From Alphaproteobacteria bacterium (GTDB lineage: Bacteria > Pseudomonadota > Alphaproteobacteria > Caulobacterales > Hyphomonadaceae): a stretch of 62,031 nt of DNA. Under the pieces are notes generated by a model. That model saw nothing but the letters and a program-made list of their open reading frames with translations. It was not told where the DNA came from and did no database searches. The position numbers and the translations under genes were made by a program. The stretch lies in the NCBI GenBank assembly GCA_018827375.1, contig JAHJYW010000047.1:1-62031 (forward strand). Reading direction: 5' to 3'. This document shows, piece after piece, positions 1 to 9,078 of this stretch; position 1 is the stretch's first letter; every line of letters begins with the position of its first letter.

Positions 1-788
1 TCGCCGCGCGAGCCTTCGGTGATAAGGCAGCCCGAGCCATAAATGCCGGTTGGGTGGAACTGAACGAATTCCATGTCCTGCAGTGGCAGGCCGGCGCGCA
101 GCACCATGGCATTGCCGTCGCCCGTACATGTGTGGGCCGAGGTGCACGAGAAGAAGGCGCGTCCGTAGCCGCCGGTGGCGAGAATTGTCTTCTGCGCGCG
201 GAAGCGGTGCAGCGTGCCGTCATCCAGTTTCCAGGCGGTCACACCGCGGCAGACACCTTCGTCATCCATGATGAGGTCGAGCGCGAAATACTCGATGAAG
301 AATTCGGTCTCTTCCTTGACGCACTGGCCGTAGAGCGTGTGCAGCATGGCGTGACCGGTCCGGTCAGCCGCCGCGCAGGTTCGCTGGACGGGACCCTGGC
401 CGAAGTCACGGGTCATGCCGCCAAAGGCGCGCTGGTAGATTTTGCCCTCGTCGGTCCGCGAGAAGGGCATGCCCCAGTGTTCAAGCTCGTAAACAGCGGC
501 AGGCGCGTTGCGCGTCAGGTATTCGATCGCGTCCTGGTCACCGAGCCAGTCGGATCCCTTGACGGTATCGTACATGTGCCAGCGCCAGTTGTCTTCGCCC
601 ATGTTGCCCAGCGAAGCGGCGATGCCGCCCTGTGCAGCAACCGTGTGCGAGCGCGTCGGGAAAACCTTGCTGATGCAGGCTGTGCGCAGGCCCGCCTGAG
701 CCGCACCGAGCGCGGCGCGAAGGCCGGAGCCACCTGCGCCGACGACAACGACGTCATATGTGTGATCAACGAATGTGTACTCAGTCAT
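1..788 (-). CDS. sdhA: Succinate dehydrogenase flavoprotein subunit, N-terminal part (cut by window edge)
   Basis: Translating the minus strand from the ATG at 788 gives 262 uninterrupted codons that run off the left edge. The N-terminus has the FAD dinucleotide-binding motif GAGGSG (about residues 17-22), then SHTVAAQGG near 47-55, which carries the histidine that binds FAD covalently in Sdh[10 protein letters not shown] follows near 241. SdhA oxidises succinate to fumarate in the TCA cycle and passes electrons through the iron-sulfur subunit to ubiquinone at the inner membrane. It lies 23 bases downstream of sdhD and is clearly co-transcribed with sdhC and sdhD; sdhB would be expected further left, outside the window. 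Confidence 0.97.
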   Translation of the reverse strand, partial: MTEYTFVDHTYDVVVVGAGGSGLRAALGAAQAGLRTACISKVFPTRSHTVAAQGGIAASLGNMGEDNWRWHMYDTVKGSDWLGDQDAIEYLTRNAPAAVYELEHWGMPFSRTDEGKIYQRAFGGMTRDFGQGPVQRTCAAADRTGHAMLHTLYGQCVKEETEFFIEYFALDLIMDDEGVCRGVTAWKLDDGTLHRFRAQKTILATGGYGRAFFSCTSAHTCTGDGNAMVLRAGLPLQDMEFVQFHPTGIYGSGCLITEGSRG

Positions 789-811
789 CGTGGTTTCTCC
801 CACAGCCGCCA

Positions 812-1207
812 TCAGGCGCCCGCGCCAATCCAAAGTTTTAGCACCGAGAGCGCGACAGTCGCGAACAGCGCGATACATGCGAAACTGTTCAGGATAAGCA
901 GCGCCGAGCGGGTGCCTGTCTTAGCGATATAGTCCTCGATCACGATCTGCATACCAATACGCATGTGAAAGAATGCCGCGCCTGCCGTCAGGATGAGCAG
1001 AATCGCGTTCCATGGCTTACTGGCCCACTCGGCGGCGCCGTAATAACCGGCGCCCGATGCATGGATCACCGAGAACAGGAACCACGGCACGAGAAAGACC
1101 ATCGCAATCGCGGTGACGCGCTGGCGGATATGGTCGCTGGTGCCGCTCTTGGCCGAGCCGAGCCCGCGTGCGGCCTTGGCAGGCGTGATGAACTGATTGT
1201 TCGCCAT
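812..1207 (-). CDS. sdhD: Succinate dehydrogenase membrane anchor subunit SdhD
   Basis: 131 residues with three hydrophobic segments (about 32-52, 65-85, 105-127). The segment containing [14 protein letters not shown] matches the SdhD helix that supplies a haem b ligand histidine, and the size is normal for the family. With SdhC it anchors the catalytic SdhAB dimer in the inner membrane and forms the ubiquinone site. The gene sits between sdhC (12-base gap) and sdhA (23-base gap) in one minus-strand operon. Sequence conservation in SdhD is low, so the assignment rests on position as well as on the helix motif. Confidence 0.93.
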   Translation of the reverse strand: MANNQFITPAKAARGLGSAKSGTSDHIRQRVTAIAMVFLVPWFLFSVIHASGAGYYGAAEWASKPWNAILLILTAGAAFFHMRIGMQIVIEDYIAKTGTRSALLILNSFACIALFATVALSVLKLWIGAGA

Positions 1208-1219
1208 TGTTCAGACCCC

Positions 1220-1618
1220 TTAAAGCCAGAGCACAGCGGCCCAGATGGCCACCGAACCCAGAACGGCAAAAGCATAAAGAAAAATGGAGACGGCGCTGGC
1301 TGTCTTCGGGTCGAAACCAATGTGCGGGCCGTCCCAGAGAAGGAAGCGGATGCCGGTCGCGAAGTGGAAGAGCACGGCAACAGTCCAGGCGAAAAGGATG
1401 ACCTGACCCGGGATGGACGCGATCACGCTCTCGATAATGTCATAGGTTTCCGGCCCGCTGGCCAGGCCGATCAGCCAGGCAGCGATCAGGAACGTGCCGA
1501 AATAGAGGCCGATGCCTGTAAAGCGGTGCGTGATGGAGGCAAACATGGTCGCGTGGTAACGCCAGATTCCCAAATGCGGTGACAGGGGGCGGGAATCCGC
1601 CGGGTTGGTGCCTGACAT
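1220..1618 (-). CDS. sdhC: Succinate dehydrogenase cytochrome b556 subunit SdhC
   Basis: 132 residues. The N-terminus has RPLSPHLGIWR, typical of SdhC, followed by SITHRFTGIGLY, the quinone-site serine/arginine helix. The later motif FHFATGIRFLLWDGPH contains the expected haem-ligand histidine before GIR. Three transmembrane helices are visible. It is the first gene of the sdhCDA operon; the promoter should lie in the roughly 90-base space shared with the divergent DUF885 peptidase gene to its right. Confidence 0.95.
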   Translation of the reverse strand: MSGTNPADSRPLSPHLGIWRYHATMFASITHRFTGIGLYFGTFLIAAWLIGLASGPETYDIIESVIASIPGQVILFAWTVAVLFHFATGIRFLLWDGPHIGFDPKTASAVSIFLYAFAVLGSVAIWAAVLWL

Positions 1619-1710
1619 GAAAGCTTACCTCACCTGTAATGAAATGCTTGGCTTCGCCTTCTAGGCGCCTCTATGATCCTGTCAACGTGAAGGGCAGGGG
1701 AAGCGACAAA

Positions 1711-3468
1711 TTGAAACCGTTTATTCTGGGGCTTGGCCTCATCTTGATGCCGCTTCTGGCGACGGCCGAAACCACGCCAGACCCAATGGACGCGCTCGTT
1801 GGCGCCTATGAGGCTTACGTCCGCGACGTCAATCCGGATCAGGCCGCAGAGGCGGATGGCACAATCGCCCGCCAGTGGCGCGATGTGCGTCCCGATGCGG
1901 TTGCTGCTCAAGCGCTGCGCGCTTTGGCCCTGCAGGAAGAAATTACTGCCGCTGAGACAGCTCGAACGGTGGACCAGGCGATTCTGAAACGGCTCCTGCA
2001 ACTGGATGTCGATGATGCGACGTATGATTCCGCTCGTATTCCTTTTACAGGCGACTGGGGCTTTCAGGCAGAACCCATTTTCACTGCCATGCAGACGAAA
2101 CTGGAATCGGTCGATGACGCCGAAGCCTGGATTGCGCGCCTGAACGATGTGCCGCGCTATTTCGGCGAGAACATCGAGAACATGCGCCGCGGCATCGCGA
2201 CGGGTTGGACCGCGCACGCGGACCCGCTGAACACGATGACCGAACAGATCCGCGAGCAGATCGTCACCGATCCGGCCGACAGCGATCTCTACAAACCGTT
2301 TGAAACCCTGCCTGCGGATATGGACGCTGAAACCGCCGAGCGCCTTCGGACTGAAGGGCTTGAGGCCGTAGCACATGCCGTCACAGCCTATAAGGACACG
2401 CTGCGCTTCATCCAGACCGAGTATGCGCCCCTCGCGCGGCCCGCGCCGGGCCTTGCCAGCCTGCCGGGCGGGCAGGCAGTCTATGCGGCGGCGGTGGAGC
2501 ATCACACGGCCGGGGCCGGCTACACGCCTGTCGAGATCCATGAACTTGGCGAACGCGAGGTGGCGCGCATCCGGGCCGAGATGGAAAACATCATCGCCGA
2601 GATCGGCTTTGAGGGCAGCTTTGCTGATTTCCTCGCCTTCCTGCGCGCCGACCCGCAATTTTATGCCACGTCTGCCGACGATCTGATGGCCAATGCCAAG
2701 GCTGTCGCCGCGCGCATGGACGCCATGTTGCCGGATTATTTCGGCCGCCTTCCTGAACTGCCCTATGACGTTGAGCCTGTGCCGATGGCGATCGCGCCGG
2801 GCTACACGTCAGGGCGCTATGTCGAGGGCGATCCGAAAGAGGGCCGCCATGGCATCTATTGGGTCAACACCTATGCGCTTGAGCAGCGTCCGCTGTATGA
2901 ACTGCCGGCGCTGACCGCGCATGAGGCCGTTCCTGGCCACCACCTGCAGATTGCGCTGAGCCGCGAAATGACAGGCCAGCCGAAATTCCGGCAGGACTAT
3001 TACGCAACGGCCTTCGGCGAGGGATGGGGCCTCTATGCCGAGCATCTGGCAGGCGAAGCGGGCATGTATGAGACGCCCTACGAACGTTTCGGTGGTCTTT
3101 CCATGGAGATGTGGCGCGCGTGCCGCCTTGTCGCTGATACAGGCCTGCACTGGTTTAACTGGACGCGCGAAGAGGCCGAGGTCTGCTTCAACGACAACAC
3201 GGCGCTTGCGCAGCTCAACATCGACAATGAAGTCACGCGCTATATCGGCTGGCCGGGCCAGGCGGTTGCCTACAAGGTCGGTGAGCTGAAAATCCGCGCG
3301 CTTCGGGCCGAAGCTGAAGCCGCGCTTGGCGAGCAGTTCAACATAAAGGCCTTTCATGATGTTGTGCTCGGACAGGGTGCCGTACCGCTGGATGTGCTGG
3401 ACGCGCAGGTCAAAGCGTGGATCGTCAGCCAGTTGCCAGAGGCTGGCACAGCTACGCCCTCACAATAG
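1711..3468 (+). CDS. DUF885 family protein, predicted secreted metallopeptidase-like
   Basis: Predicted product of about 585 residues in the DUF885 family, whose members look like zinc peptidases but mostly lack assigned substrates. The motif HEAVPGHHLQ near residue 404 and FGEGWGLYAEHL further on are the family's conserved metal-site and structural motifs. I place the start at the TTG at 1711: a strong AGGGG ribosome site lies a few bases before it, and the protein then begins directly with a signal peptide (KPFILGLGLILMPLLATA). An in-frame upstream ATG at 1639 would add 24 non-signal residues. The product is probably periplasmic. A second, longer paralogue lies at 23867-25747. Confidence 0.85.
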   Translation: MKPFILGLGLILMPLLATAETTPDPMDALVGAYEAYVRDVNPDQAAEADGTIARQWRDVRPDAVAAQALRALALQEEITAAETARTVDQAILKRLLQLDVDDATYDSARIPFTGDWGFQAEPIFTAMQTKLESVDDAEAWIARLNDVPRYFGENIENMRRGIATGWTAHADPLNTMTEQIREQIVTDPADSDLYKPFETLPADMDAETAERLRTEGLEAVAHAVTAYKDTLRFIQTEYAPLARPAPGLASLPGGQAVYAAAVEHHTAGAGYTPVEIHELGEREVARIRAEMENIIAEIGFEGSFADFLAFLRADPQFYATSADDLMANAKAVAARMDAMLPDYFGRLPELPYDVEPVPMAIAPGYTSGRYVEGDPKEGRHGIYWVNTYALEQRPLYELPALTAHEAVPGHHLQIALSREMTGQPKFRQDYYATAFGEGWGLYAEHLAGEAGMYETPYERFGGLSMEMWRACRLVADTGLHWFNWTREEAEVCFNDNTALAQLNIDNEVTRYIGWPGQAVAYKVGELKIRALRAEAEAALGEQFNIKAFHDVVLGQGAVPLDVLDAQVKAWIVSQLPEAGTATPSQ

Positions 3469-3529
3469 GCGCATAAAATAAAGCCGCACAGCTTGTGCTG
3501 TGGCAGGCTTGAGGCCACATGGGCGACCC

Positions 3530-5383
3530 ATGTTTAGCTTCTTTGAACGCCGTATCGACCCTTTTCCGAACAGCCCCCTGGAGGTTCCTCCACAGGGGTT
3601 TCTCGCGTTCATCTGGCATTATGTCCGCGACGCCGTGCCATGGCTGATCCTGATGTCCATGTTCACGGCCGTAATCGCGATTGGCGAAGTCACGCTGTTC
3701 GGCTTCCTGGGCGGTATCGTCGACTGGCTGGCCAGTTCTGAGCGCGAAGGATTCTTCCAGCGCGAGGGTGGCAAGCTGGCCATGATGGCGGTGGTCGTGC
3801 TGGTGGTCCTGCCGCTGGCGACGCTGGTGCAGGGCCTGATCGTCTATCAGGGCCTGATGAGCAACGTGCCGATGAGTGCGCGCTGGCGCATGCACCGGCA
3901 GATGCTGGGCCAGTCGATGAATTTCTTCGGCAACGAGTTTGCCGGCCGTGTCGCGACCAAGGTCATGCAGACCTCCCTGTCCGTGCGCGAAACGGTGATG
4001 AAGGTGCTCGACGTATTTGTCTTCGTCGTCGTCTATTTCCTGTCAGCCCTGACGCTCGTTGCGGCGGCAGACCCGCGCCTCACCCTGCCGCTCATCCTCT
4101 GGGCCGTGGTCTATGGCTTTGTGCTGCGCTGGTTTATCCCGCGTCTCGGCAAGGTCTCGGAACTGCAGGCCGATGCGCGTTCGGTCATGACCGGGCGGAT
4201 TGTTGACTCTTACACCAATATCCAGACGGTGAAGCTCTTCGCGCATGCCGGACGCGAGGAAGACTATGCCCGCGAAAGCATGGATGGCTTCCTGCAGACT
4301 GTTTACAAGCAGATGCGCTATGTCACCGGCTTCAATGCCATCGTCTATCTCAACAATTCGCTGCTTGTCTTTCTGATCGCGGGCGGCGGCATCCTGCTCT
4401 GGCAGGGAGAGCTTGTCGGCGCAGGCGCGGTGGCGGCCGCCATCGGTCTTGCCCTGCGCATCAAGTCCATGTCGCAATGGATCATGTGGGAAGTGGCAGG
4501 CCTGTTCGAGAATATCGGCGTCGTCTACGACGGCAAGGCCATGCTGGAAAAGCCGGTCATCGTTGCCGACGCGCCCGATGCGCAGGTCCTGCCGCGCGGC
4601 GCCGGCGCCATCACGTTCGAAAACGTGACCTTTCATTATGGCAAGGGCGCGGGCGTCATCGAGGATATGTCGCTGTCGATCCGGCCGGGCGAAAAGATCG
4701 GTCTTGTGGGCCGCTCCGGCGCGGGCAAGACAACGCTGACCAATCTTCTCTTGCGCTTCTATGATGCCGAGAGCGGTCGCATCCTGCTCGACGGGACTGA
4801 CATCGCTCATGTCACACAGGATTCCCTGCGTGCACAGATCGGTGTCGTCACGCAGGACACGTCCCTTCTGCATCGTTCGATCCGCGAGAATATTGCCTAT
4901 GGCCAGCCGGACGCCAGTGACGCTGAGATAAGCGTCGCCGCAGGCAAGGCCGCAGCGCTCGATTTCATCGCATCGCTGGAAGACGCCAAAGGCAGTGTTG
5001 GCTTTGATGCACAGGTCGGCGAACGCGGCGTGAAGCTCTCCGGCGGCCAGCGCCAGCGTATCGCGATCGCCCGCATCTTCTTGAAGGACGCGCCCGTCCT
5101 CATCCTCGATGAAGCAACGTCGGCCCTCGATTCCGAAGTCGAGGCCGTGATCCAGGACAAACTGTTCGACCTGATGGAAGGCAAGACCGTGATCGCGATT
5201 GCCCACCGCCTGTCGACCATCGCTGCCATGGACCGGCTGATCGTTCTGGATCAGGGGCGCATCGTGGAAGAAGGCACGCATGAGGAACTTGTGCTTGCCA
5301 GGGGCCTCTACGCCGATCTCTGGGCGCGCCAGTCGGGCGGTTTCCTTGTCGAGCCGGAGCCTGCCGAAATAATGGCGGAGTAG
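3530..5383 (+). CDS. ABC exporter, fused permease and ATPase
   Basis: About 617 residues: a six-helix type I exporter membrane domain (roughly residues 25-330) followed by a nucleotide-binding domain. The ATPase half shows Walker A (GRSGAGKTT), the LSGGQRQRIAIAR signature and Walker B with catalytic glutamate (VLILDEATSALD), then the H-loop IAIAHRLST. All motifs are intact. It resembles lipid or multidrug half-transporters of the MsbA type that work as homodimers; the substrate cannot be told from sequence. The ATG at 3530 (MFSFFERR) is preferred over an in-frame GTG at 3500 that only adds unlikely residues. Six bases separate it from the next gene, so the two are probably co-transcribed. Confidence 0.9.
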   Translation: MFSFFERRIDPFPNSPLEVPPQGFLAFIWHYVRDAVPWLILMSMFTAVIAIGEVTLFGFLGGIVDWLASSEREGFFQREGGKLAMMAVVVLVVLPLATLVQGLIVYQGLMSNVPMSARWRMHRQMLGQSMNFFGNEFAGRVATKVMQTSLSVRETVMKVLDVFVFVVVYFLSALTLVAAADPRLTLPLILWAVVYGFVLRWFIPRLGKVSELQADARSVMTGRIVDSYTNIQTVKLFAHAGREEDYARESMDGFLQTVYKQMRYVTGFNAIVYLNNSLLVFLIAGGGILLWQGELVGAGAVAAAIGLALRIKSMSQWIMWEVAGLFENIGVVYDGKAMLEKPVIVADAPDAQVLPRGAGAITFENVTFHYGKGAGVIEDMSLSIRPGEKIGLVGRSGAGKTTLTNLLLRFYDAESGRILLDGTDIAHVTQDSLRAQIGVVTQDTSLLHRSIRENIAYGQPDASDAEISVAAGKAAALDFIASLEDAKGSVGFDAQVGERGVKLSGGQRQRIAIARIFLKDAPVLILDEATSALDSEVEAVIQDKLFDLMEGKTVIAIAHRLSTIAAMDRLIVLDQGRIVEEGTHEELVLARGLYADLWARQSGGFLVEPEPAEIMAE

Positions 5384-5389
5384 GGCGAC

Positions 5390-6112
5390 ATGAAGCTCAC
5401 GATTATCGAAACCGGTCTTGTGCCCGAACCTATTCGGGCATCATTCGGAGACTATCCGGGCATGTTTCGGGCACTTGTTCGGGCATCCGATCCCTCGTTT
5501 TCGTTTGAAACCGTGTCGGTCATCAAGGGCGAGCAACTGCCTGATCCGGCTGGCCTCGAAGCCATCCTGATCACGGGATCACCCGCCGGCGTCTATGATG
5601 ACGAGCCCTGGATGGCGCCGCTGATGGATTTCATTCGTGCAGCGGCGACAGCAGGTGTGCCCCAGGTCGGCATCTGTTTTGGTCACCAAGCCGTCGCCGA
5701 GGCGCTGGGCGGCAAGGTGGTTAAATCCCCCAAGGGCTGGGGCGTCGGGCGCCACACATACGAGGTCCTCGCCTGTCCCGGCCTTACGGCAAAAAAATGT
5801 CCCGACCGCGTATCCATCGCAGTCAGCCACCAGGATCAGGTCGTAACCCTGCCGCCTGGTGCAGAGGTGATCGCGCGATCGGATTTCACACCGAATGCAG
5901 GGCTTTATTACCCGCAGGCACGCGCCATCAGCTTTCAGTGTCACCCCGAATTTTCTGATACGTATTCTGCAGCACTATATACACTACGCGAAGACCGGCT
6001 CGGTGACGCGGTACACGCGGCGGTCGGGTCTTTGGCGATACCGGCCGACAATCAGCTGCTGGGCAGCTGGATTGCCGGCTTTCTCAAATCGTCCAATCAG
6101 CCAAAACGGTAG
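5390..6112 (+). CDS. Type 1 glutamine amidotransferase-like protein
   Basis: 240 residues with the class I amidotransferase fold: nucleophile elbow VGICFGHQ (cysteine near 99) and the histidine/glutamate part of the triad in FQCHPEF near 184. These match the stand-alone GMP-synthase-like or gamma-glutamyl hydrolase-like group, which often releases glutamine-derived groups or degrades gamma-glutamyl compounds. It follows the ABC exporter by six bases. Its 3' end overlaps the convergent outer-membrane protein gene by 16 bases. The exact substrate is unknown. Confidence 0.85.
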   Translation: MKLTIIETGLVPEPIRASFGDYPGMFRALVRASDPSFSFETVSVIKGEQLPDPAGLEAILITGSPAGVYDDEPWMAPLMDFIRAAATAGVPQVGICFGHQAVAEALGGKVVKSPKGWGVGRHTYEVLACPGLTAKKCPDRVSIAVSHQDQVVTLPPGAEVIARSDFTPNAGLYYPQARAISFQCHPEFSDTYSAALYTLREDRLGDAVHAAVGSLAIPADNQLLGSWIAGFLKSSNQPKR

Positions 6113-6870
6113 CGTGCACCGATCGATAGAAGGTTCTGCTGGTTTTCAATGTCCAGCGTGCCCGGGAACAGATCGTTATCTGTTTCGATATCGTCGGTCG
6201 CGCGATAGGCATATTCGCCATACACTTCCCACTGCTCGGTCATCATCCAGGTCAGGCCGGCTTTCACCTGATAGGCAAACTTGGTTTCGCCATCGTCGAT
6301 GACGTTAACGCCAGAAGGATTGTACTTCACGTTGACGTCGGAAATGCCGATGCCTGCACCGACATAGGGCTGCCAGACACCCGAACGATTGAAGTCATAG
6401 TAAAGGTTGGCGAAGATCGACGTGCTTGAAATATCGCCGCGGCCATCTGCAACAATCGCAGCGACGGATGCGCCTAATGGTGTCGGACTGCCGGCGATCG
6501 AGGCCGCATCGAGTGCATCAATGCTGCCGCCCCCCAGCGTCACGCCGGTATGCGTATCAACGTCCGCCTTGGTGTATGAGATTTCAACGCCGCTTCTCAG
6601 GCCATTGCCATAGCGTGCACCGACTTCGCCATTGAAGCCCGAACCGTTGTCGAATTCGGTGTTCCAGCCATAGTCGGTTCCGGCAGCGACATCGAGCGTC
6701 GTTCCATCGCCGAGATTGCCTGTTGTAAAGGCGCCGGTCGTGCCGGAATTGTCGCTGTCCGACTGATCGAGATAGCTAACGGAACCAGCTACATACCATT
6801 CCTGCGCAAGCGCGGGTGAGGCGATAAGGGCTGTTGTGCAAAGGGCTGCAAAAATGGGTGTGAATTTCAT
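6097..6870 (-). CDS. Outer-membrane beta-barrel protein (OmpA/Omp25-like porin family)
   Basis: 257 residues from the ATG at 6870. It opens with a clear signal peptide ending ALAQEW and shows alternating hydrophobic strands rich in Y, G and N. It ends in ARYRFG, with the C-terminal strand pattern (aromatic at the penultimate positions) used for outer-membrane insertion. The likely fold is an eight-stranded barrel of the Omp25/Opa type common in alphaproteobacteria. The open frame extends upstream to 7269, but that part is antisense to the phosphomannomutase gene and lacks a signal peptide. The gene is divergent from that neighbour, sharing a 162-base promoter region. Confidence 0.85.
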   Translation of the reverse strand: MKFTPIFAALCTTALIASPALAQEWYVAGSVSYLDQSDSDNSGTTGAFTTGNLGDGTTLDVAAGTDYGWNTEFDNGSGFNGEVGARYGNGLRSGVEISYTKADVDTHTGVTLGGGSIDALDAASIAGSPTPLGASVAAIVADGRGDISSTSIFANLYYDFNRSGVWQPYVGAGIGISDVNVKYNPSGVNVIDDGETKFAYQVKAGLTWMMTEQWEVYGEYAYRATDDIETDNDLFPGTLDIENQQNLLSIGARYRFG

Positions 6871-7032
6871 TGTCGTGTCCTTCTTGCTTTTGTTTTTGTT
6901 AACCTTGCTACGTAGGCCTCCCGACCCCGGATGATTAATAATCGGTAATTGAATCTCCCGTATGGCGTGGAGGATGCATGCTGTATCCGGAATGATACAT
7001 TCCTCGTCTAAGGACGCAGAAAGCTTGGAGAC

Positions 7033-8559
7033 ATGAAGCAAATGATGCCTAAACCGCTCGCCCATATCGACGACAACACGCTGGAATTCGAAATCCTGCC
7101 TATGGTGAAGCCTACCGGCTTCCGCGAATACGATGCGCGTTGGTGGTTCAACGGCATCGGCCATGAGAAGGCCCCGGAACTCAACTATACTGGCGTCCAG
7201 GCCCTCGGCCTCGGCATGGCTACCCTTTTCCATGAAATGGGCGTCACACCAAAAGTGGTGACGGGCCACGACTTCCGCTCAATCAGCCAGCCGATCAAGA
7301 ACGCGCTGATCCTCGGCCTTGTCCAGGGCGGCTGCGACGTACTGGATGTCGGCCTGGCGCTCTCGCCGATGGTCTACTGGAGCCAGTTCGAGCTGGACGC
7401 GGCCTGCTGCGCCATGGTCACAGCCAGCCACAACGAAAATGGCTGGACGGGTGTCAAAATGGGTGCGGATCGACCGCTGACTTTCGGCCCGGTCGAAATG
7501 GGCCGCCTCAAGGAAATCGTCATGGCGGGCGACTTCCAGCCGCGCGCCGGCGGTGGCCATCACCGCGTTGACGGCCTGCGCGAGAAATATATCGCGTCCG
7601 TGGCCGATGGCGTGAAACTCTCCCGCCCGATCAAGGTCATTGCGGCCTGCGGCAATGGCACCGCCGGTGCCTTTGCGCCGGATGCCCTTCGCGCCATGGG
7701 CGCTGAAGTCATCGAGATGGACTGCAATCTCGACAACACATTCCCGAAATACAACCCGAACCCCGAAGACTCCGAAATGCTGCACGAGATGTCGAAAGCC
7801 GTGAAGGAGCTTGGCGCCGATGTCGTGCTGGGCTTTGATGGTGACGGAGACCGCTGCGGCGTTGTCGACAATACGGGTGAGGAAATCTTCGCCGACAAGA
7901 TCGGCCTGATGTTGGCGCGCGACCTGTCGAAAAACTACAAGAACGCGACCTTCGTGGTCGATGTGAAATCGACCGGCCTCTACAAGACCGACCCGATCCT
8001 TCAGGAAAACGGCGCGACCGTCGATTATTACAAGACCGGCCACTCTTACATCAAGCGCCGCACCAATGAACTCGGCGCCCTCGCCGGTTTCGAGAAGTCC
8101 GGCCACTTCTTCTTTCGCCCGCCCATCGGGCTTGGCTATGACTGCGCCCTGACTGCCGCCAAGGCGATCCTCGAAATGCTCGACCGCAACCCCGGTAAAA
8201 CGATGGCCGACCTGCGCGACGAGTTGGGTGTGGCCTACACGTCCCTCACCATGTCGCCGCATTGCGGAGACGAAGTGAAGTATGACGTCGTCGACAAGAT
8301 GGTCGCTGAATACGAAGCCCTCAACGGCACCGAGATCCTCGGTCGCAAAGTGGTCGACGTGAACACGGTGAACGGTGCCCGCGTGACGCTGGAAGACGGT
8401 AGCTGGGTTTTGATCCGGGCCTCCTCGAACAAGCCCGAGCTCGTCGTCGTGGTGGAATCCATGGCCAGCGAGGACGACATGCGCGCTCTCTTCCACAAGG
8501 AAATCAAACCGCGCCTCGGCAAGCATCCGGAAGTCGGTGCGTATAATCAGGAAATCTGA
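7033..8559 (+). CDS. Phosphomannomutase/phosphoglucomutase family protein
   Basis: 508 residues of the alpha-D-phosphohexomutase family. Visible motifs are the active-site phosphoserine loop TASHNENGWTGVK (near 132-144), the metal-binding loop GFDGDGDRCG (near 274-283), the sugar-binding GFEKSGHFFF and the C-terminal phosphate-binding RASSNKPELVVVVE. It interconverts hexose 6- and 1-phosphates, feeding GDP-mannose or UDP-glucose synthesis. GGAG sits seven bases before the ATG at 7033. With UDP-glucose dehydrogenase nearby, it fits sugar-nucleotide supply for envelope glycans. Choice between mannose and glucose substrates cannot be made here. Confidence 0.9.
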   Translation: MKQMMPKPLAHIDDNTLEFEILPMVKPTGFREYDARWWFNGIGHEKAPELNYTGVQALGLGMATLFHEMGVTPKVVTGHDFRSISQPIKNALILGLVQGGCDVLDVGLALSPMVYWSQFELDAACCAMVTASHNENGWTGVKMGADRPLTFGPVEMGRLKEIVMAGDFQPRAGGGHHRVDGLREKYIASVADGVKLSRPIKVIAACGNGTAGAFAPDALRAMGAEVIEMDCNLDNTFPKYNPNPEDSEMLHEMSKAVKELGADVVLGFDGDGDRCGVVDNTGEEIFADKIGLMLARDLSKNYKNATFVVDVKSTGLYKTDPILQENGATVDYYKTGHSYIKRRTNELGALAGFEKSGHFFFRPPIGLGYDCALTAAKAILEMLDRNPGKTMADLRDELGVAYTSLTMSPHCGDEVKYDVVDKMVAEYEALNGTEILGRKVVDVNTVNGARVTLEDGSWVLIRASSNKPELVVVVESMASEDDMRALFHKEIKPRLGKHPEVGAYNQEI

Positions 8560-8564
8560 CGGTT

Positions 8565-8993
8565 ATGGCGCTCAATCCGAATTATGCCGCCGTTTCCGGT
8601 CGCCAGCAGGTGACAGGGCGCTGGGCGATCACGCTGCCGGGCGAATTCAACCGCCGGGAAGAGGAGGCGGGCCTCTGCTTCTGGCGTCCTGGCCTCACTA
8701 TCTGGCTGACGGCCTATGGCGCAGAAGATGGCCTGACCATCGCCCAGCGCCTGGGGCGTGATCGCGGTAATGCTTCGCCGGACGCGACGGACATCACCGA
8801 GAGCCTTGATGACGAGATCGGCCAGCTTTCTTACCGTGTCGCAGAAACGCGCAGTGATGGCGCCGTCATAAACGGGCTCTACACATACGCCCATGGCGTT
8901 GCGGGACAGGTCATGGTGGCGGCTTATTATGAGTCCGACGCTGAGCTTGAGGCTGCCCGGAAAGTATCTGGATCGATTGCCTATACAGGCTGA
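8565..8993 (+). CDS. Conserved-looking small protein of unknown function
   Basis: 142 residues starting six bases after the phosphomannomutase stop, so probably in the same transcript. There is no signal peptide, membrane segment or motif I recognise. Composition is mixed alpha/beta, with a tryptophan-rich middle (CFWRPGLTIWLTAYG) and an acidic stretch. Codon use looks like its neighbours, and the frame has no competing gene, so it is a credible gene. I do not assign a function. Confidence 0.65.
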   Translation: MALNPNYAAVSGRQQVTGRWAITLPGEFNRREEEAGLCFWRPGLTIWLTAYGAEDGLTIAQRLGRDRGNASPDATDITESLDDEIGQLSYRVAETRSDGAVINGLYTYAHGVAGQVMVAAYYESDAELEAARKVSGSIAYTG

Positions 8994-9013
8994 GAGGCTG
9001 GCACGGCCTCTTG
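8992..9013 (+). terminator. Weak hairpin after the small unknown gene
   Basis: AGAGGC and GCCTCT can pair around a short loop just after the stop at 8993, but no run of T follows. It may be a weak terminator or only an RNA structure. Confidence 0.25.
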
Positions 9014-9078
9014 ACCTTGCGGCACAAAAATCGCAACCCGTGCGTCAAGCCGGACGGGCTTTCGAAAAGGACTAATCC

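Noticed and set aside
54..932. Plus-strand open frame over sdhA and sdhD
   Set aside because: The minus strand encodes clear SdhA and SdhD; the plus frame is antisense.
4043..5281. Open frame of 412 codons antisense to the ABC exporter
   Set aside because: Shadow of a gene with intact Walker and signature motifs.
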